From Bog-473 sp963807675 (GTDB taxonomy: Bacteria; Actinomycetota; Acidimicrobiia; Acidimicrobiales; RAAP-2), in contig CAWECP010000001.1 in NCBI GenBank assembly GCA_963807675.1, positions 62,001 to 126,000 on the forward strand: a stretch of DNA of 64,000 nt. The letters run 5' to 3'. The notes beneath the pieces were generated by a model. It saw only the letters and a program-made list of their open reading frames with translations, made no database searches and was not told the origin of the DNA. Shown one piece after another: positions 17,178 through 29,280 of this stretch. Made by a program: the position numbers and the translations under genes. Position 1 is the first letter of the stretch, and each line of letters begins with the position of its first letter.

Positions 17178-17972
17178 TCAGGCGGCGCGTCGGGCCGCGC
17201 CGGCGCGACCTTTGACCCCGCGCCGCCACAAGATGAGGGCGGCACCGGCGACGGCGAGGCTGGTGGTGACTACCGGCGTGGTGCGACCGACTCGGTCGCG
17301 TAGGCGGATCGGCTTGGTGAAGTTGCGCACCTCCCACCCGCGCTCGCGGGCGACCTTGGCCAGGGCGCGGTCGGGGTTGACCGCCACCGGTCGACCGACC
17401 GCCTCGAGCATGGGGAGGTCGGTGGCCGAGTCGGAGTAGGCGCTGCTGGCCTCCAGGTCGAGGCCGGTGCGCTCGGCCAGCTCGCGCATGGCGGACGCCT
17501 TGGCGTCGCCGTAGGCGTAGAAGGCCATGCGCCCGGTGTAGCGACCCTGATCGTCCACCTCGCCCCGCGAGCAGATGGCGCCGTCCACGCCGAGCAGGTC
17601 GGCCAGCGGCAGCACGATCTCCTCCGGCGAGGCCGACACGAGGTAGACGCGGTGGCCGGCGGCCCGGTGCAGCTCCATGAGCTCGAGCGCCTCGGCGTAC
17701 ATGATCGGCTCGATCGTCTGGAGCATCGTCTCGCGGACGATCTGGCGCACCTGGGCGCGGTCCCACCCCTTGGTCACCGCCAGCATCGACTCGCGCACCC
17801 GGACGAGGCGCTCCTCGTCGGCGCCGAAGTAGAGGTAGATGAGCTGGCTGACCGCCGCCCGCGCCACCAGCCGCCGGTTGATCAGGCCGCCCTTGAGGAA
17901 CGGGCGGCCGAAGGCGGCGATGGAGGCGCGGTCGATGACGGTCTTGTCGAGATCGAAAAAAGCCGCCTCCAT
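17178..17972 (-). CDS. HAD-IB family phosphatase, membrane-tethered
   Basis: 264 residues. Motif I FFDLDKTVIDRAS (nucleophile Asp), motif II VYLVSASPEEIV, and the late motifs ASSAYSDSATDLPMLEAVG match the SerB/HAD-IB group. Residues about 235-255 (TTPVVTTSLAVAGAALILW) form a C-terminal membrane helix followed by a basic tail, as in the HAD-IB proteins that accompany lysophospholipid acyltransferases, but no such partner is adjacent. The substrate is unknown; phosphoserine is only one option. ATG 17972 directly precedes motif I. Confidence 0.88.
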   Translation of the reverse strand: MEAAFFDLDKTVIDRASIAAFGRPFLKGGLINRRLVARAAVSQLIYLYFGADEERLVRVRESMLAVTKGWDRAQVRQIVRETMLQTIEPIMYAEALELMELHRAAGHRVYLVSASPEEIVLPLADLLGVDGAICSRGEVDDQGRYTGRMAFYAYGDAKASAMRELAERTGLDLEASSAYSDSATDLPMLEAVGRPVAVNPDRALAKVARERGWEVRNFTKPIRLRDRVGRTTPVVTTSLAVAGAALILWRRGVKGRAGAARRAA

Positions 17973-18072
17973 ATCCTTAATGGTACGGGCGGCGGGGCCT
18001 CCGCCTTTAGCAACTGTGACAATTAGAGGACAGGCCCGTGACCAATAGGTGCCGGTGGGCCGCCGGTTGCGC

Positions 18073-18744
18073 TCAGGCCTCGGGCGAGCTGATGAAGAGC
18101 GCGTGCACGGCGTCCTCGGCTTCGGCGGTGACCAGCACGAGCACCTCGTCGCCCTCCTGCAGGGTCGTGTCGCCCCGGGGCACGATCAGGCGGTTGGCCC
18201 GGACCACGGCCACGACCACGGCGTCGCGGGGGAAGGCCAGGTCGGCGATGGCGATGTCGTTGGCCGGGGAGTCGTCGGCCAGGGTGATCTCGACCAGGTG
18301 GGCCGCCCCGCCCTGGAACTGCAGCAGGCGCACGAGCGAGCCGACCGAGACCGCCTCCTCGACCAGCGCGGTGAGCAGCTGGGGCGTCGAGACGGAGACG
18401 TCGACCCCCCAACTCTCGTTGAAGAGCCACTGGTTCTTGGGGTGGTTGACCCGGGCCACGACGCGGGGCACGGCGAACTCCTGCTTGGCCAGCAGCGAGA
18501 TGACGAGGTTGTCCTCGTCGTCGCCGGTGGCGGCCACGACCACGTCTACGGTGGCCAGTCCGGCGGCGTCGAGGGAGGACACCTCGCAGGCGTCCGCCGC
18601 CACCCAGGTGATGTCGAGCGTGGGGCGCAGGCGCTCGACCAGATCGGGGTCCTGCTCGAGCACGAGCACGTCGTGGCCGTTGGCGTGCAGATCGGAGGCG
18701 ATGGCGGTGCCGACGCTGCCCGCGCCGGCGATGGCGACCTTCAT
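18073..18744 (-). CDS. TrkA-type K+ regulatory subunit (RCK N + C), second of pair
   Basis: 223 residues: a Rossmann RCK_N domain starting MKVAIAGAGSVGTAIASDL with the acidic LVLEQDPDL strand, then an RCK_C (TrkA_C) domain from about 140 (LVEITLADDSPANDIAIADL ... LQEGDEVLVLV). Such proteins bind NAD(H), ATP or c-di-AMP and gate a potassium transporter. ATG 18744 overlaps the upstream paralogue by ATGA. The transporter is probably the divergent KimA-like protein at 19481, since no TrkH is present. Confidence 0.9.
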   Translation of the reverse strand: MKVAIAGAGSVGTAIASDLHANGHDVLVLEQDPDLVERLRPTLDITWVAADACEVSSLDAAGLATVDVVVAATGDDEDNLVISLLAKQEFAVPRVVARVNHPKNQWLFNESWGVDVSVSTPQLLTALVEEAVSVGSLVRLLQFQGGAAHLVEITLADDSPANDIAIADLAFPRDAVVVAVVRANRLIVPRGDTTLQEGDEVLVLVTAEAEDAVHALFISSPEA

Positions 18745-19403
18745 GGTCTGGTCGCCTGGACGCGGGCCAGGCGCTCGTCGAACTCGCGCAGTGCGTCGTC
18801 CATCACGGCCAGGTGGAGCACGTCGCCCTCCTGGCCCACGAGGTCGCGCGCATCGAGGCGCGGCACGCCGCCGCGGGTGACGGCGACCACGGTCAGCTTG
18901 CCCGGCTGCTCCAGTTCGCTCAGGTGCTGGCCGGCCCAGGCGTCGGGCAGCGAGCGGTCGATCAGCGTGAGGCGGCCCGACGAGTCGGACCAGTCGGTCA
19001 CGTCCTGGTCGGTCAGCAGGCGTCGGCGCACCTGGTCGATGGTCCATGTCACCGTCGCCACGGTGGGGATGCCGAGGCGCTGGTAGATCTCGGCCCGGCG
19101 CGGGTCGTAGATGCGGGCCACCACGTTGGGGATCTCGTAGGTCTCCCGGGCGATGCGCACGGTCAGGATGTTCGTGTTGTCGCCGCTGGTCACGGCGGCC
19201 AGCGCGCCGGCCTCGAGCGCGCCGGCCTTCTCGAGGTCGTCCCGGTCGAACCCCGACCCCACGATGCAAGGGCCGTCCCACTCCTTGAGGCGGCGGAAGG
19301 CCTTGGCCGACTTGTCCAGCACGGCCACCGAATGGCCCTCGGCGCTGAGGGAGATGGCGAGGCCCGACCCCACCCGGCCACACCCGACGACGATGACGTG
19401 CAC
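18741..19403 (-). CDS. TrkA-type K+ regulatory subunit, first of pair
   Basis: 220 residues. RCK_N starts VHVIVVGCGRVGSGLAISL, with the typical VLDKSAKAFRRL and VVARIYDPRRAEIYQRLG; RCK_C follows from about residue 140. Start GTG 19403 puts the nucleotide-binding strand at the N-terminus; the frame is open to 19592, but that extension crosses into the divergent transporter gene and lacks conservation. The pair of TrkA genes beside an APC-type transporter is a known actinobacterial arrangement for potassium control. Confidence 0.9.
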   Translation of the reverse strand: MHVIVVGCGRVGSGLAISLSAEGHSVAVLDKSAKAFRRLKEWDGPCIVGSGFDRDDLEKAGALEAGALAAVTSGDNTNILTVRIARETYEIPNVVARIYDPRRAEIYQRLGIPTVATVTWTIDQVRRRLLTDQDVTDWSDSSGRLTLIDRSLPDAWAGQHLSELEQPGKLTVVAVTRGGVPRLDARDLVGQEGDVLHLAVMDDALREFDERLARVQATRP

Positions 19404-19480
19404 GCCACAGTGCAACACGCCGCGTCGTGTCTTGCAAAAGGCGGAACTGCACAAGCGGTGTTTCCTTCTACTGTGTGGCC

Positions 19481-21943
19481 GTGGCGACCCGAGCGACGGC
19501 GACACCGCCCCCGGTTCCCCTGTCCGGGGTCGCGGCGGAAAACATCCCCGAGACCCGTCGTTACCGCCTGAAGAACAGGCTGCTCGGGCCACCTCTGGTC
19601 ACCGAACAACTCGCCTCGGAGCGCCTGGGCAAGCCCACCGCCCTGGGTGTGCTGGCGCCCGACTGCATTTCGTCCTCGGCCTACGGCACCGAGGAGATGT
19701 TGACCCAGCTGGTGCCGTACGTCGGCCTGGCCGCCTTCGCCCTCGTCGTGCCCATCACCCTCGCCATCCTCGCCGTGCTGTTCTTCGTCACCCTCTCGTA
19801 CTTGGAGGTCATTCAGCTCTACACCAAGGCCGGTGGCTCCTACGTGGTGGCCCGCGACAACTTCGGTCCGCGCATCGCGCAGATCGCCGCAGTCGCTCTC
19901 CTCATCGACTACACGGTCACCGTGGCGGTCCAGACGTCCGCCGGCACGGCGGCGCTGACGAGCGCGGTGCCCAGCCTGGCCAACACGACCGACACGGTGG
20001 CCATCACGGTCGGGGTGATCCTGCTCCTCTTGTACGGCAACCTGCGGGGCATCCGCGATGCGGGGAGCTACTTCGCCATCCCCACCTACTTCTTCATTCT
20101 TTCGCTGACGAGCGTCATTGTGCTCGGGTTCGTGAAGGAGGCGCTCGGGACCCTGCACTACATCCCACTGCCGCCGGCCAGCCAGATCTACGGGGGGAAA
20201 ATCGGCACGCCCGGCGAGGGCTGGCTGATGGGGCTGGCCTTCATCTTCCTGCTGCGGTCCTTCGCCAACGGTGGGTCGTCGCTCACCGGCCTCGAGGCCA
20301 TCTCCAACGGGGTGAGCAGCTTCCGCAAGCCCGAGGCCAAGCACGCCCGCCAGACCCTCATCGCCATGAGCTCGACGCTCGCCTTCCTCGTCCTCGGCGT
20401 GACGCTGCTGGCCCGATGGACACATGCCGTGCCGTACCAGATCGGTTCGCCGACTGTGGTCTCCCAGGAGGCCAAGGCGGTCTTCGGCACCAGCCCGGTC
20501 GGGCACCTTGCGTTCTATGTCGTGCAGCTGGCGACGATGCTCATCCTCTATACCGGCGGCAACACGAGCTTCAACGGCTTCCCGTACCTGGCCAGCTTCG
20601 TGGCCGGCGACCGCTTCCTCCCGCGCCAGTTGACGCGGCGCGGCCATCGTCTGGCTTTTTCCAACGGGATCCTCGTGCTGACGGGCGTGGCCCTGGCCCT
20701 CGTGCTCGTGTACAAGGCACAGGTCAACGGGCTGGTGGCGCTGTACGCCATCGGCGTGTTCACCGGCTTCACCATGGCCGGCTCGGGCATGGTGAAGCAC
20801 CATCTCACGGCGCGGGAGGGCCACTGGAAGCGCAGCGTGCTGATCAACGGGTTCTCCGCCTTCCTGTCCTTCACCGTCGTCCTGATTTTCGCCGTGGCAA
20901 AATTCAAGGAGGGCGCCTGGCTGATCTTCGTGGTCGGGCCGCTCCTCTACATCGGCCTGATCCGCCTGCACCACCAGTATGTGGAGGAGGCCGAGATGCT
21001 CGAGACGGGGGTGGCCGAGGCGTCGGAGGGCCCGGTGCTCCGGCGCCACGTGGTGGTCGTGTTCGTCGACCGCCTCGACATGGCGACGGTGCGCGCCCTG
21101 CAGTACGCGCGCACGCTGACGCCCGACGACCTGCGGGCGGTGCACTTCGACATCGACACCAAGGCGGCCCGCGAGCTCGAGGCCGAGTGGGGCCGGCAGG
21201 GTCTCAGCCGCCTGCCGCTCGACATCATTGAGGTTCCGGACCGACGCCTGGGCCGGGCGGCCATTGAGCTCGTGGCCGACGCCACGCTGGACGGCGACAC
21301 CGAGTGCACCGTGCTCCTGCCGCGGCGCAGCTACGCCCGGGTCTGGCAGCGCTTCCTGCACGACCGCACCGCCGACAAGATTGCCGCCGTCCTGGGTCAG
21401 GTGCCGCACGTGAGCGCCACCATCGTCCCCTTCGCCGTGGGGGGCCAATTCGGCGAACGGGTCCGCTCCTACGGCCGCTCCGTCCAGGAGCGGGCGCGGC
21501 TGGACGGGGAGGGCGGCGCTGGCGACGGGTCCGGCCCACCGGTCGACCGCGAGGGGCGGGCCGGACTCGACCGCATGGGGCGGCGCGACGGCCCGCGGCG
21601 TCCCGGGCCGGTGCTGGCGGCCGACCAGACACTGGCCCAGCGGGCGGGAGCGACGACGCCGATCGCCGCGGTCGTGCCGCGCCAGCGCGTGCGCGTGGCC
21701 GGCCGGGTGAAGTCCGTCCGGGTGCAGCCGCGAGCGGGCACGTCGAACCTCGAGTGCGTGCTGAGCGACGGCACCGGCGGCTTGCTCCTGGTGTTCCAGG
21801 GGCGGCCGAAGATCGCCGGTATCGACCCGGGGGCCCGCCTGGTGGCCGAAGGCATGGTCGGCACGTGGGGCCGGCGGCCGGCCCTGCTCAACCCGTCCTT
21901 CGAGCTGGTCCAGGGCGCTACGACCGACCCGACCGAGACCTGA
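19481..21943 (+). CDS. KimA-like APC-superfamily K+ transporter fused to a C-terminal OB-fold
   Basis: About 820 residues. Residues about 45-500 form an APC-type permease with around twelve membrane helices (LAPDCISSSAYGTEEML, YTKAGGSYVVARDNFGPR, RSFANGGSSLTGLEAISNGV). Residues about 520-680 form a cytosolic UspA/KimA-like domain (RRHVVVVFVDRLDMATVRAL). A Gly/Arg-rich linker leads to an OB-fold of about 80 residues (RVRVAGRVKSVRVQ ... LECVLSDGTGGLLLVFQGR). KimA is a high-affinity K+/H+ importer controlled by c-di-AMP in Bacillus. In other actinobacteria I recall a separate OB-fold gene near the TrkA pair, so the fusion is notable. The start is GTG 19481 or 19475. Confidence 0.82.
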   Translation: MATRATATPPPVPLSGVAAENIPETRRYRLKNRLLGPPLVTEQLASERLGKPTALGVLAPDCISSSAYGTEEMLTQLVPYVGLAAFALVVPITLAILAVLFFVTLSYLEVIQLYTKAGGSYVVARDNFGPRIAQIAAVALLIDYTVTVAVQTSAGTAALTSAVPSLANTTDTVAITVGVILLLLYGNLRGIRDAGSYFAIPTYFFILSLTSVIVLGFVKEALGTLHYIPLPPASQIYGGKIGTPGEGWLMGLAFIFLLRSFANGGSSLTGLEAISNGVSSFRKPEAKHARQTLIAMSSTLAFLVLGVTLLARWTHAVPYQIGSPTVVSQEAKAVFGTSPVGHLAFYVVQLATMLILYTGGNTSFNGFPYLASFVAGDRFLPRQLTRRGHRLAFSNGILVLTGVALALVLVYKAQVNGLVALYAIGVFTGFTMAGSGMVKHHLTAREGHWKRSVLINGFSAFLSFTVVLIFAVAKFKEGAWLIFVVGPLLYIGLIRLHHQYVEEAEMLETGVAEASEGPVLRRHVVVVFVDRLDMATVRALQYARTLTPDDLRAVHFDIDTKAARELEAEWGRQGLSRLPLDIIEVPDRRLGRAAIELVADATLDGDTECTVLLPRRSYARVWQRFLHDRTADKIAAVLGQVPHVSATIVPFAVGGQFGERVRSYGRSVQERARLDGEGGAGDGSGPPVDREGRAGLDRMGRRDGPRRPGPVLAADQTLAQRAGATTPIAAVVPRQRVRVAGRVKSVRVQPRAGTSNLECVLSDGTGGLLLVFQGRPKIAGIDPGARLVAEGMVGTWGRRPALLNPSFELVQGATTDPTET

Positions 21944-22135
21944 CGAGCAGGGATGGCCCCGCGTCGACTGGTGGGCGCCGGCACCGTGCCAGGGGGACCT
22001 ACGCGCAAATTGCCCATCAGGGCGCCCTTCGCTAACGTGCCCGGCGGCCCGGCGACGGGCGCGCCCTCCGCGGCGCGCCCTCGGCCCGGGGGCAGGACAT
22101 CGAGCGGTTTGATGCTGGGCGCTGCCGCACCGCAG

Positions 22136-22160
22136 GGAGGAGGGCGGACCCGCCTCCTCC
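22136..22160 (+). promoter_or_regulatory. Hairpin in the hppA leader
   Basis: GGAGGAGGGCGG and CGCCTCCTCC pair around ACC with one bulged G, giving a strong stem 37 bp upstream of the hppA ATG. It could occlude or mimic a Shine-Dalgarno sequence or act as an attenuator. The wider 254-bp leader (21944-22197) is G/C-rich and shows no riboswitch I recognise. Confidence 0.3.
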
Positions 22161-22197
22161 CCGCAGGACCCATGGGAACAGAAAGGGCACAGCCGGA

Positions 22198-24525
<2,328 letters not shown>

Positions 24526-24666
24526 CCTGGTCAGCCCCTACGGAACCGGCTCGCCAGAGGCCCCGCCGCCGCAGGCTCCCCTTGACAGGCGGGTGGCGGA
24601 CCCTCACTCTGTGGCTCACCGTGCCGACTAATTCTCCGGACCCGACGACGCCCCGCGGGGTGTGCC

Positions 24667-27459
24667 ATGGGTAGGGCGCTCGTCATTGTCGAGTCGCCGG
24701 CCAAGGCGCGCACCATCAGCGGCATGCTCGGCCCCGACTTCATCGTCGAGTCCTCCGTCGGCCACATCCGCGACTTGCCGCGCGGCGCGGACGAAGTGCC
24801 CCCGGCGTACAAGGGCGAGGCGTGGGCGCGTCTCGGTGTCGACGTCGACAACGGCTTCAAGCCGCTCTACGTGATCGCGACGCCGAAGAAGTCGGTGGTG
24901 GCCAACCTCAAGAAGCTGTTGAAGGGCGCCGACGAGCTGTACCTGGCGACGGACGAGGACCGCGAGGGCGAGTCCATCGCCTGGCACCTCTCCGAGGTGC
25001 TGGCGCCCACGGTCCCGGTCAAGCGCATGGTGTTCCACGAGATCACGCCGGCCGCCATCGCCCGCGCCGTGGACGAGTGGCGCGACCTCGACCGCCGCCT
25101 GGTCGACGCTCAGGAGGCGCGTCGCATCCTCGACCGGCTCTACGGCTACGAGGTGTCGCCTGTGCTGTGGCGCAAGGTCATGCCGCGGCTCTCGGCGGGC
25201 CGGGTGCAGAGCGTGGCCACGCGGATGGTGGTCGAGCGCGAGCGGGCCCGCATGCGGTTCCGCTCCGCCACCTGGTGGGGGATCGACGGCACCTTCGCCA
25301 ATGCGGCCGCCCCGGCCGGCTTCGGCGCCGCGCTGGTCGCGTTGGGCGGCACCACCGTGGCCACGGGCAAGGACTTCGACGAGAACGGGGAGCAGACCGG
25401 CAAGAGCGCGGTGCGGGTGCTGGGCGAAGAGGTGACGACGTCGGTGGCCTCGGCCCTCGTCGGGCAGAGCTTCCGTGTGAGCTCGGTGACCGAGCGGCCG
25501 TTCCGCCGCTCGCCGGCCGCCCCGTTCATGACCTCGACGCTGCAGCAGGAGGCCGGGCGCAAGCTCCGCTTCAGCGCCCAGCGGGCCATGCAGGTGGCCC
25601 AGCGACTCTACGAGCAGGGCTACATCACCTACATGCGGACGGACTCGACGACCCTGTCGGACGAGGCGCTCACCGCAGCGCGCAGCCAAGCCCGTCAGAT
25701 GTACGGCGACGAGTACGTCCCCAACGCCCCCCGCCGCTACGAGCGCAAGGTGAAGAACGCGCAGGAGGCGCACGAGGCCATTCGGCCGGCGGGAGAGACC
25801 TTCCGCACGCCGGTCCAGGTGGGCCGGGAGCTGTCGGGCGACGAGCTCCGCCTGTACGAGCTGATCTGGATGCGCACGGTGGCCTCCCAGATGAACGACG
25901 CCACCGGGACCAGCGCGCAAATCAGGTTGACGGCCGCCGTGCCGGCGGGTCTGGCCCAAGGCGAGGAGGCCGGGTTCTCTGCGTCGGGCCGGGTCATCAC
26001 CTTCCCGGGGTTCCTGCGGGCGCACGAGGAAGGGCGCGACGACGACGACCCCGAGCCCGACGCCGAGGACCGGGTCCTGCCCGCCCTGGCCGAGGGCGAC
26101 CAGGTGGTGGGCTCGACGTTCGTCCCGGGGTCGCACACCACCCAGCCGCCGGCCCGTTACACGGAGGCGTCACTGGTCAAGGCCATGGAGGAGCTCGGCG
26201 TCGGCCGGCCCTCGACCTACGCCAGCGTCATCGCCACCATCCTCGACCGCGGTTACGTGTGGAAGAAGGGGGCCGCGCTGGTGCCGAGCTTCACCGCCTT
26301 CGCGGTGGTCGGCCTGCTCGAGCGGTACTTCGGCAACCTGGTGGACTACGGCTTCACGGCCACCATGGAGGACGACCTCGACGACATCGCGGCCGGAACC
26401 GAGGAGGCCCTGCCCTGGCTCACGCGCTTCTACTTCGGGAGCAGCGCGCCCGGCGCCATGGTGAGCGACGGGACGGAGGTCGACACGCTCGGGTTGAAGG
26501 CGACGGTGTCCGCGCACCTGGCCGAGATCGACGCCCGCGAGGTCAACTCCATCCCGCTGGGCGACGGGAGCGACGGCGAGCCGATCGTGGCCCGGGTCGG
26601 CCGCTACGGGCCATACCTTCAGCGCGGTGAGGACCGGGCATCGATTCCCGACGACACCGCGCCCGACGAGCTGACCATCGAGCGCGCCGAGGAGATCCTC
26701 GCCGCGCCGTCCAACGACCGCGTGCTGGGCCTCGATCCCGACAGCGGGCTGGAGGTGCAGGTCAAGTCCGGGCGCTTCGGGCCCTACGTCCAGGTGGGCG
26801 AGGTGACCGACGGCGGCGAGAAGCCGCGCACGGCCTCGCTGTTCTCCTCCATGGAGCCGGCGACGCTCACCCTGGAACAGGCGCTGGAGCTGTTGCGCAT
26901 CCCGCGCACGGTGGGGTCGGACCCGGACACGGGTGAGGACGTGGTGGCCCACAACGGCCGGTTCGGCCCCTATCTGAAGCGGGGCAGCGACACACGCAGC
27001 CTGAGCGCCGAGGACCAGCTGCTGACGGTCACACTGGACGAGGCGCGGGCCTTGTTCGCCCAGCCCAAGCAACGCCGGGGCCGGACGGCGGCGGCGCCGC
27101 TGCGCGACCTGGGGACCGACCCGTCGACCAACCTGCCCGTGGTCGTGAAGGAGGGCCGCTTCGGGCCCTACGTGACCGACGGCACGACCAACGCCAGCCT
27201 GCGCAAGGGCGACGAGGTGGAGTCCATCGACATTTCCCGGGCTTCCGAGTTGCTGGCCGACCGCCGGGCGGCCGGTCCCACGAAGAAGAGGAAGGCGGCC
27301 AAGAAGGCGGCGCCGGCCAAGAAGAAAGCCACGGCCAAGAAGGCCACGGCGAAGAAAGCTACGGCCAAGAAGGCGGCAGGGAAGAAGGTGGGGGGCACCA
27401 AGGAGGCAGCCGGCAACGGGTCGGCGTCTATGAAGGCTGCACCGACCGAACCCTTCTGA
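24667..27459 (+). CDS. topA: DNA topoisomerase I
   Basis: 930 residues of type IA topoisomerase. The TOPRIM domain starts LVIVESPAKARTI and includes TDEDREGESIAWHL; the active-site Tyr is about Y322 in YITYMRTDSTTLS. Instead of zinc fingers the C-terminus has repeated TopA_C/DUF repeats (GRFGPYVQ, GRFGPYLKRG, GRFGPYVTDG) and ends in a Lys/Ala-rich tail of KKAT repeats, both typical of actinobacterial enzymes. It relaxes negative supercoils. The stop is one base before tmk. Confidence 0.97.
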   Translation: MGRALVIVESPAKARTISGMLGPDFIVESSVGHIRDLPRGADEVPPAYKGEAWARLGVDVDNGFKPLYVIATPKKSVVANLKKLLKGADELYLATDEDREGESIAWHLSEVLAPTVPVKRMVFHEITPAAIARAVDEWRDLDRRLVDAQEARRILDRLYGYEVSPVLWRKVMPRLSAGRVQSVATRMVVERERARMRFRSATWWGIDGTFANAAAPAGFGAALVALGGTTVATGKDFDENGEQTGKSAVRVLGEEVTTSVASALVGQSFRVSSVTERPFRRSPAAPFMTSTLQQEAGRKLRFSAQRAMQVAQRLYEQGYITYMRTDSTTLSDEALTAARSQARQMYGDEYVPNAPRRYERKVKNAQEAHEAIRPAGETFRTPVQVGRELSGDELRLYELIWMRTVASQMNDATGTSAQIRLTAAVPAGLAQGEEAGFSASGRVITFPGFLRAHEEGRDDDDPEPDAEDRVLPALAEGDQVVGSTFVPGSHTTQPPARYTEASLVKAMEELGVGRPSTYASVIATILDRGYVWKKGAALVPSFTAFAVVGLLERYFGNLVDYGFTATMEDDLDDIAAGTEEALPWLTRFYFGSSAPGAMVSDGTEVDTLGLKATVSAHLAEIDAREVNSIPLGDGSDGEPIVARVGRYGPYLQRGEDRASIPDDTAPDELTIERAEEILAAPSNDRVLGLDPDSGLEVQVKSGRFGPYVQVGEVTDGGEKPRTASLFSSMEPATLTLEQALELLRIPRTVGSDPDTGEDVVAHNGRFGPYLKRGSDTRSLSAEDQLLTVTLDEARALFAQPKQRRGRTAAAPLRDLGTDPSTNLPVVVKEGRFGPYVTDGTTNASLRKGDEVESIDISRASELLADRRAAGPTKKRKAAKKAAPAKKKATAKKATAKKATAKKAAGKKVGGTKEAAGNGSASMKAAPTEPF

Positions 27460-27460
27460 C

Positions 27461-28096
27461 GTGCCGGCCCGCGGTCGGCTCATCGCGCTCGAGGGGATCG
27501 ACGGGTCCGGCAAGTCGACCCAGGCGCGCGCGCTGGCCGAGGCGCTCGGGGCCCGCCTCACCCATGAGCCCGGCGCCACGCCGGTCGGCGCGCTGCTGCG
27601 ACAGGTCCTGCTCGCTCCCGACGTCCCGGCACCGTCGCCACGGGCCGAGGCGTTGCTGATGGCGGCCGACCGGGCGGAGCACGTGGTCGCCGTGCTGGCG
27701 CCGGCGCTGGCCGCCGGGGAGTGGGTGGTCAGCGACCGCTACACGGGCTCCACCCTCGCCTACCAGGGCTATGGCCGGGGACTCGACGTCGACGGACTGC
27801 GTGCGTTGGTGGCGTGGGCGACCGGCGGGCTGGCCGCCGACCTGTCGGTGCTCGTCGACGTGCCGGTCGAGGTGGCCGCGGCCCGGTTGGCCGCGGCGCC
27901 GGGCGGCGCCGACCGGTTGGAGCGGCTCGGTCCGGAGTTCGCGGCGCGAGTGCGTGACGGGTTCCTGGCCCAGGCCGACGCCGAGCCGGGCCGGTGGGTG
28001 GTGGTCGACGGCACGGAGGACGTGGCGTCGCTGACGGCGCGTATCGTCGCGTCCGTGTGCCAACGGCTCGGTGAACCACCGGCCCGGGTCCGGTGA
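27461..28096 (+). CDS. tmk: Thymidylate kinase
   Basis: 211 residues. P-loop LEGIDGSGKSTQARALAEAL, the DR(Y/H) motif VVSDRYTGSTLAYQGYGR, and a base-binding region are all present. It phosphorylates dTMP to dTDP. GTG 27461 starts just after the topA stop; the last codons overlap holB by 4 bp (GTGA), so topA, tmk and holB probably form one operon. Confidence 0.94.
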   Translation: MPARGRLIALEGIDGSGKSTQARALAEALGARLTHEPGATPVGALLRQVLLAPDVPAPSPRAEALLMAADRAEHVVAVLAPALAAGEWVVSDRYTGSTLAYQGYGRGLDVDGLRALVAWATGGLAADLSVLVDVPVEVAAARLAAAPGGADRLERLGPEFAARVRDGFLAQADAEPGRWVVVDGTEDVASLTARIVASVCQRLGEPPARVR

Positions 28097-29190
28097 GCGA
28101 GGAGCGCCCGGTCGGCGCGCTCTTCGACGGGGTCGTCGGGCAGGAGGAGGCCGTTGCCGCGCTGCACGCGGCCGCCAGCAAACCCGTGCACGCCTACCTG
28201 TTCCTCGGGCCGTCGGGCAACGGCGGCCTCACGGCCGCGCACGGGTTTGCCGCCGCGCTGCTGTGTCCCGACGGAGGGTGTGGCGAGTGCGCCACCTGCC
28301 GGGCGGCACTGGCCGGGACGGACCCGGACCTCCACGTCGTGCGCCGGAGCGGAGCGTCGGTGTCCAAGGAGATGATTCGCCAGGTGGTCCAGCTGGCCCA
28401 CCGCCGCCCGCTGGCGTCCTCCCGCCAGGTGATCGTTGTGCTCGACATGCATCTCGTGCTCGACCGGGCCCCCGTGCTGCTCAAGGCACTCGAGGAACCG
28501 CCGGGCGACACCGTGTTCGTGCTGCTGGCCGACGAGATGAACGCGGACCTGGTCACCATCGCCAGTCGTTGCGTGGTGGTGCCCTTCCCGCAAGTGCCGC
28601 GGGACGTGGTGCTGCACTGGCTCGCCGGGGCGGGCGTGGCGGACGACCTGGCGGCCGCTGTGACCGACAGCAGCGGCGGCAATCCCGAGCGGGCCCGCGT
28701 CATGCTCGAAGATCCCGACGTCGCGGCGCGCGTCGCGCTCTGGGCATCCATACCCGACGAGTTGCACACCGCCGGCACCTCGGCCGCGGGCCTGACCCGC
28801 CGCGTGATCGAATCGGCCGATCGCGCCGTCGAGCCGCTGCGGGCGGAGCACGGCCGCCAGCTCGAGTCGCTCACCGAGGCGGCCAAGGAGATGGGTGAGC
28901 GCGCCCTGCCGGGGCGCAAGGAAATTGTGGATCAGTACCAGCGCGAGGAGCGGCGCTTCCGCACCGACGCCCTGCGGGCGGGACTGGGAGTGCTCGCACG
29001 GACCTACCGCAACCGGGTCAAAGCGGCCGCGGCCGGGGCCGCGCCGGTGGCGGTGGGCGACCAGGACGTGCGCAGCGCGGCCACCGCGGTGGGGCTGATC
29101 ACCGAGGTGGCGCAGGCCCTGCCGCGCAACCCCAACGAGGCGCTGCTGCTGCAGTCGCTCTTCGTGCGACTGGCCGCCCTGGCCGCCTGA
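28093..29190 (+). CDS. holB: DNA polymerase III delta-prime subunit
   Basis: 365 residues of clamp-loader AAA+ type. The zinc site is CPDGGCGECATC with RAAL following; sensor and arginine-finger regions follow (LLKALEEPPGDTVFVLLADE, ASRC). The P-loop reads GPSGNGGLT, lacking the Lys of GxGKT, which fits a non-hydrolysing delta-prime subunit. The C-terminal half is helical. GTG 28093 overlaps the tmk stop. Confidence 0.9.
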   Translation: MSEERPVGALFDGVVGQEEAVAALHAAASKPVHAYLFLGPSGNGGLTAAHGFAAALLCPDGGCGECATCRAALAGTDPDLHVVRRSGASVSKEMIRQVVQLAHRRPLASSRQVIVVLDMHLVLDRAPVLLKALEEPPGDTVFVLLADEMNADLVTIASRCVVVPFPQVPRDVVLHWLAGAGVADDLAAAVTDSSGGNPERARVMLEDPDVAARVALWASIPDELHTAGTSAAGLTRRVIESADRAVEPLRAEHGRQLESLTEAAKEMGERALPGRKEIVDQYQREERRFRTDALRAGLGVLARTYRNRVKAAAAGAAPVAVGDQDVRSAATAVGLITEVAQALPRNPNEALLLQSLFVRLAALAA

Positions 29191-29280
29191 ACCCGGTCCG
29201 CGGCGAAACGGACACCAGGGCACGTCAGGCCTGGTGGCGTTAGTGTCGAGCGATTCGCCGGCCGGCCAGGGAGGGGACGA

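Noticed and set aside
21944..22197. Riboswitch in the hppA leader
   Set aside because: Only one strong hairpin is apparent; no recognisable aptamer pattern, so it is listed only as a hairpin.
27280..27410. Repeated AAGAAGGC-type units that resemble a tandem DNA repeat
   Set aside because: They encode the Lys/Ala tail of TopA, which is normal in actinobacteria.
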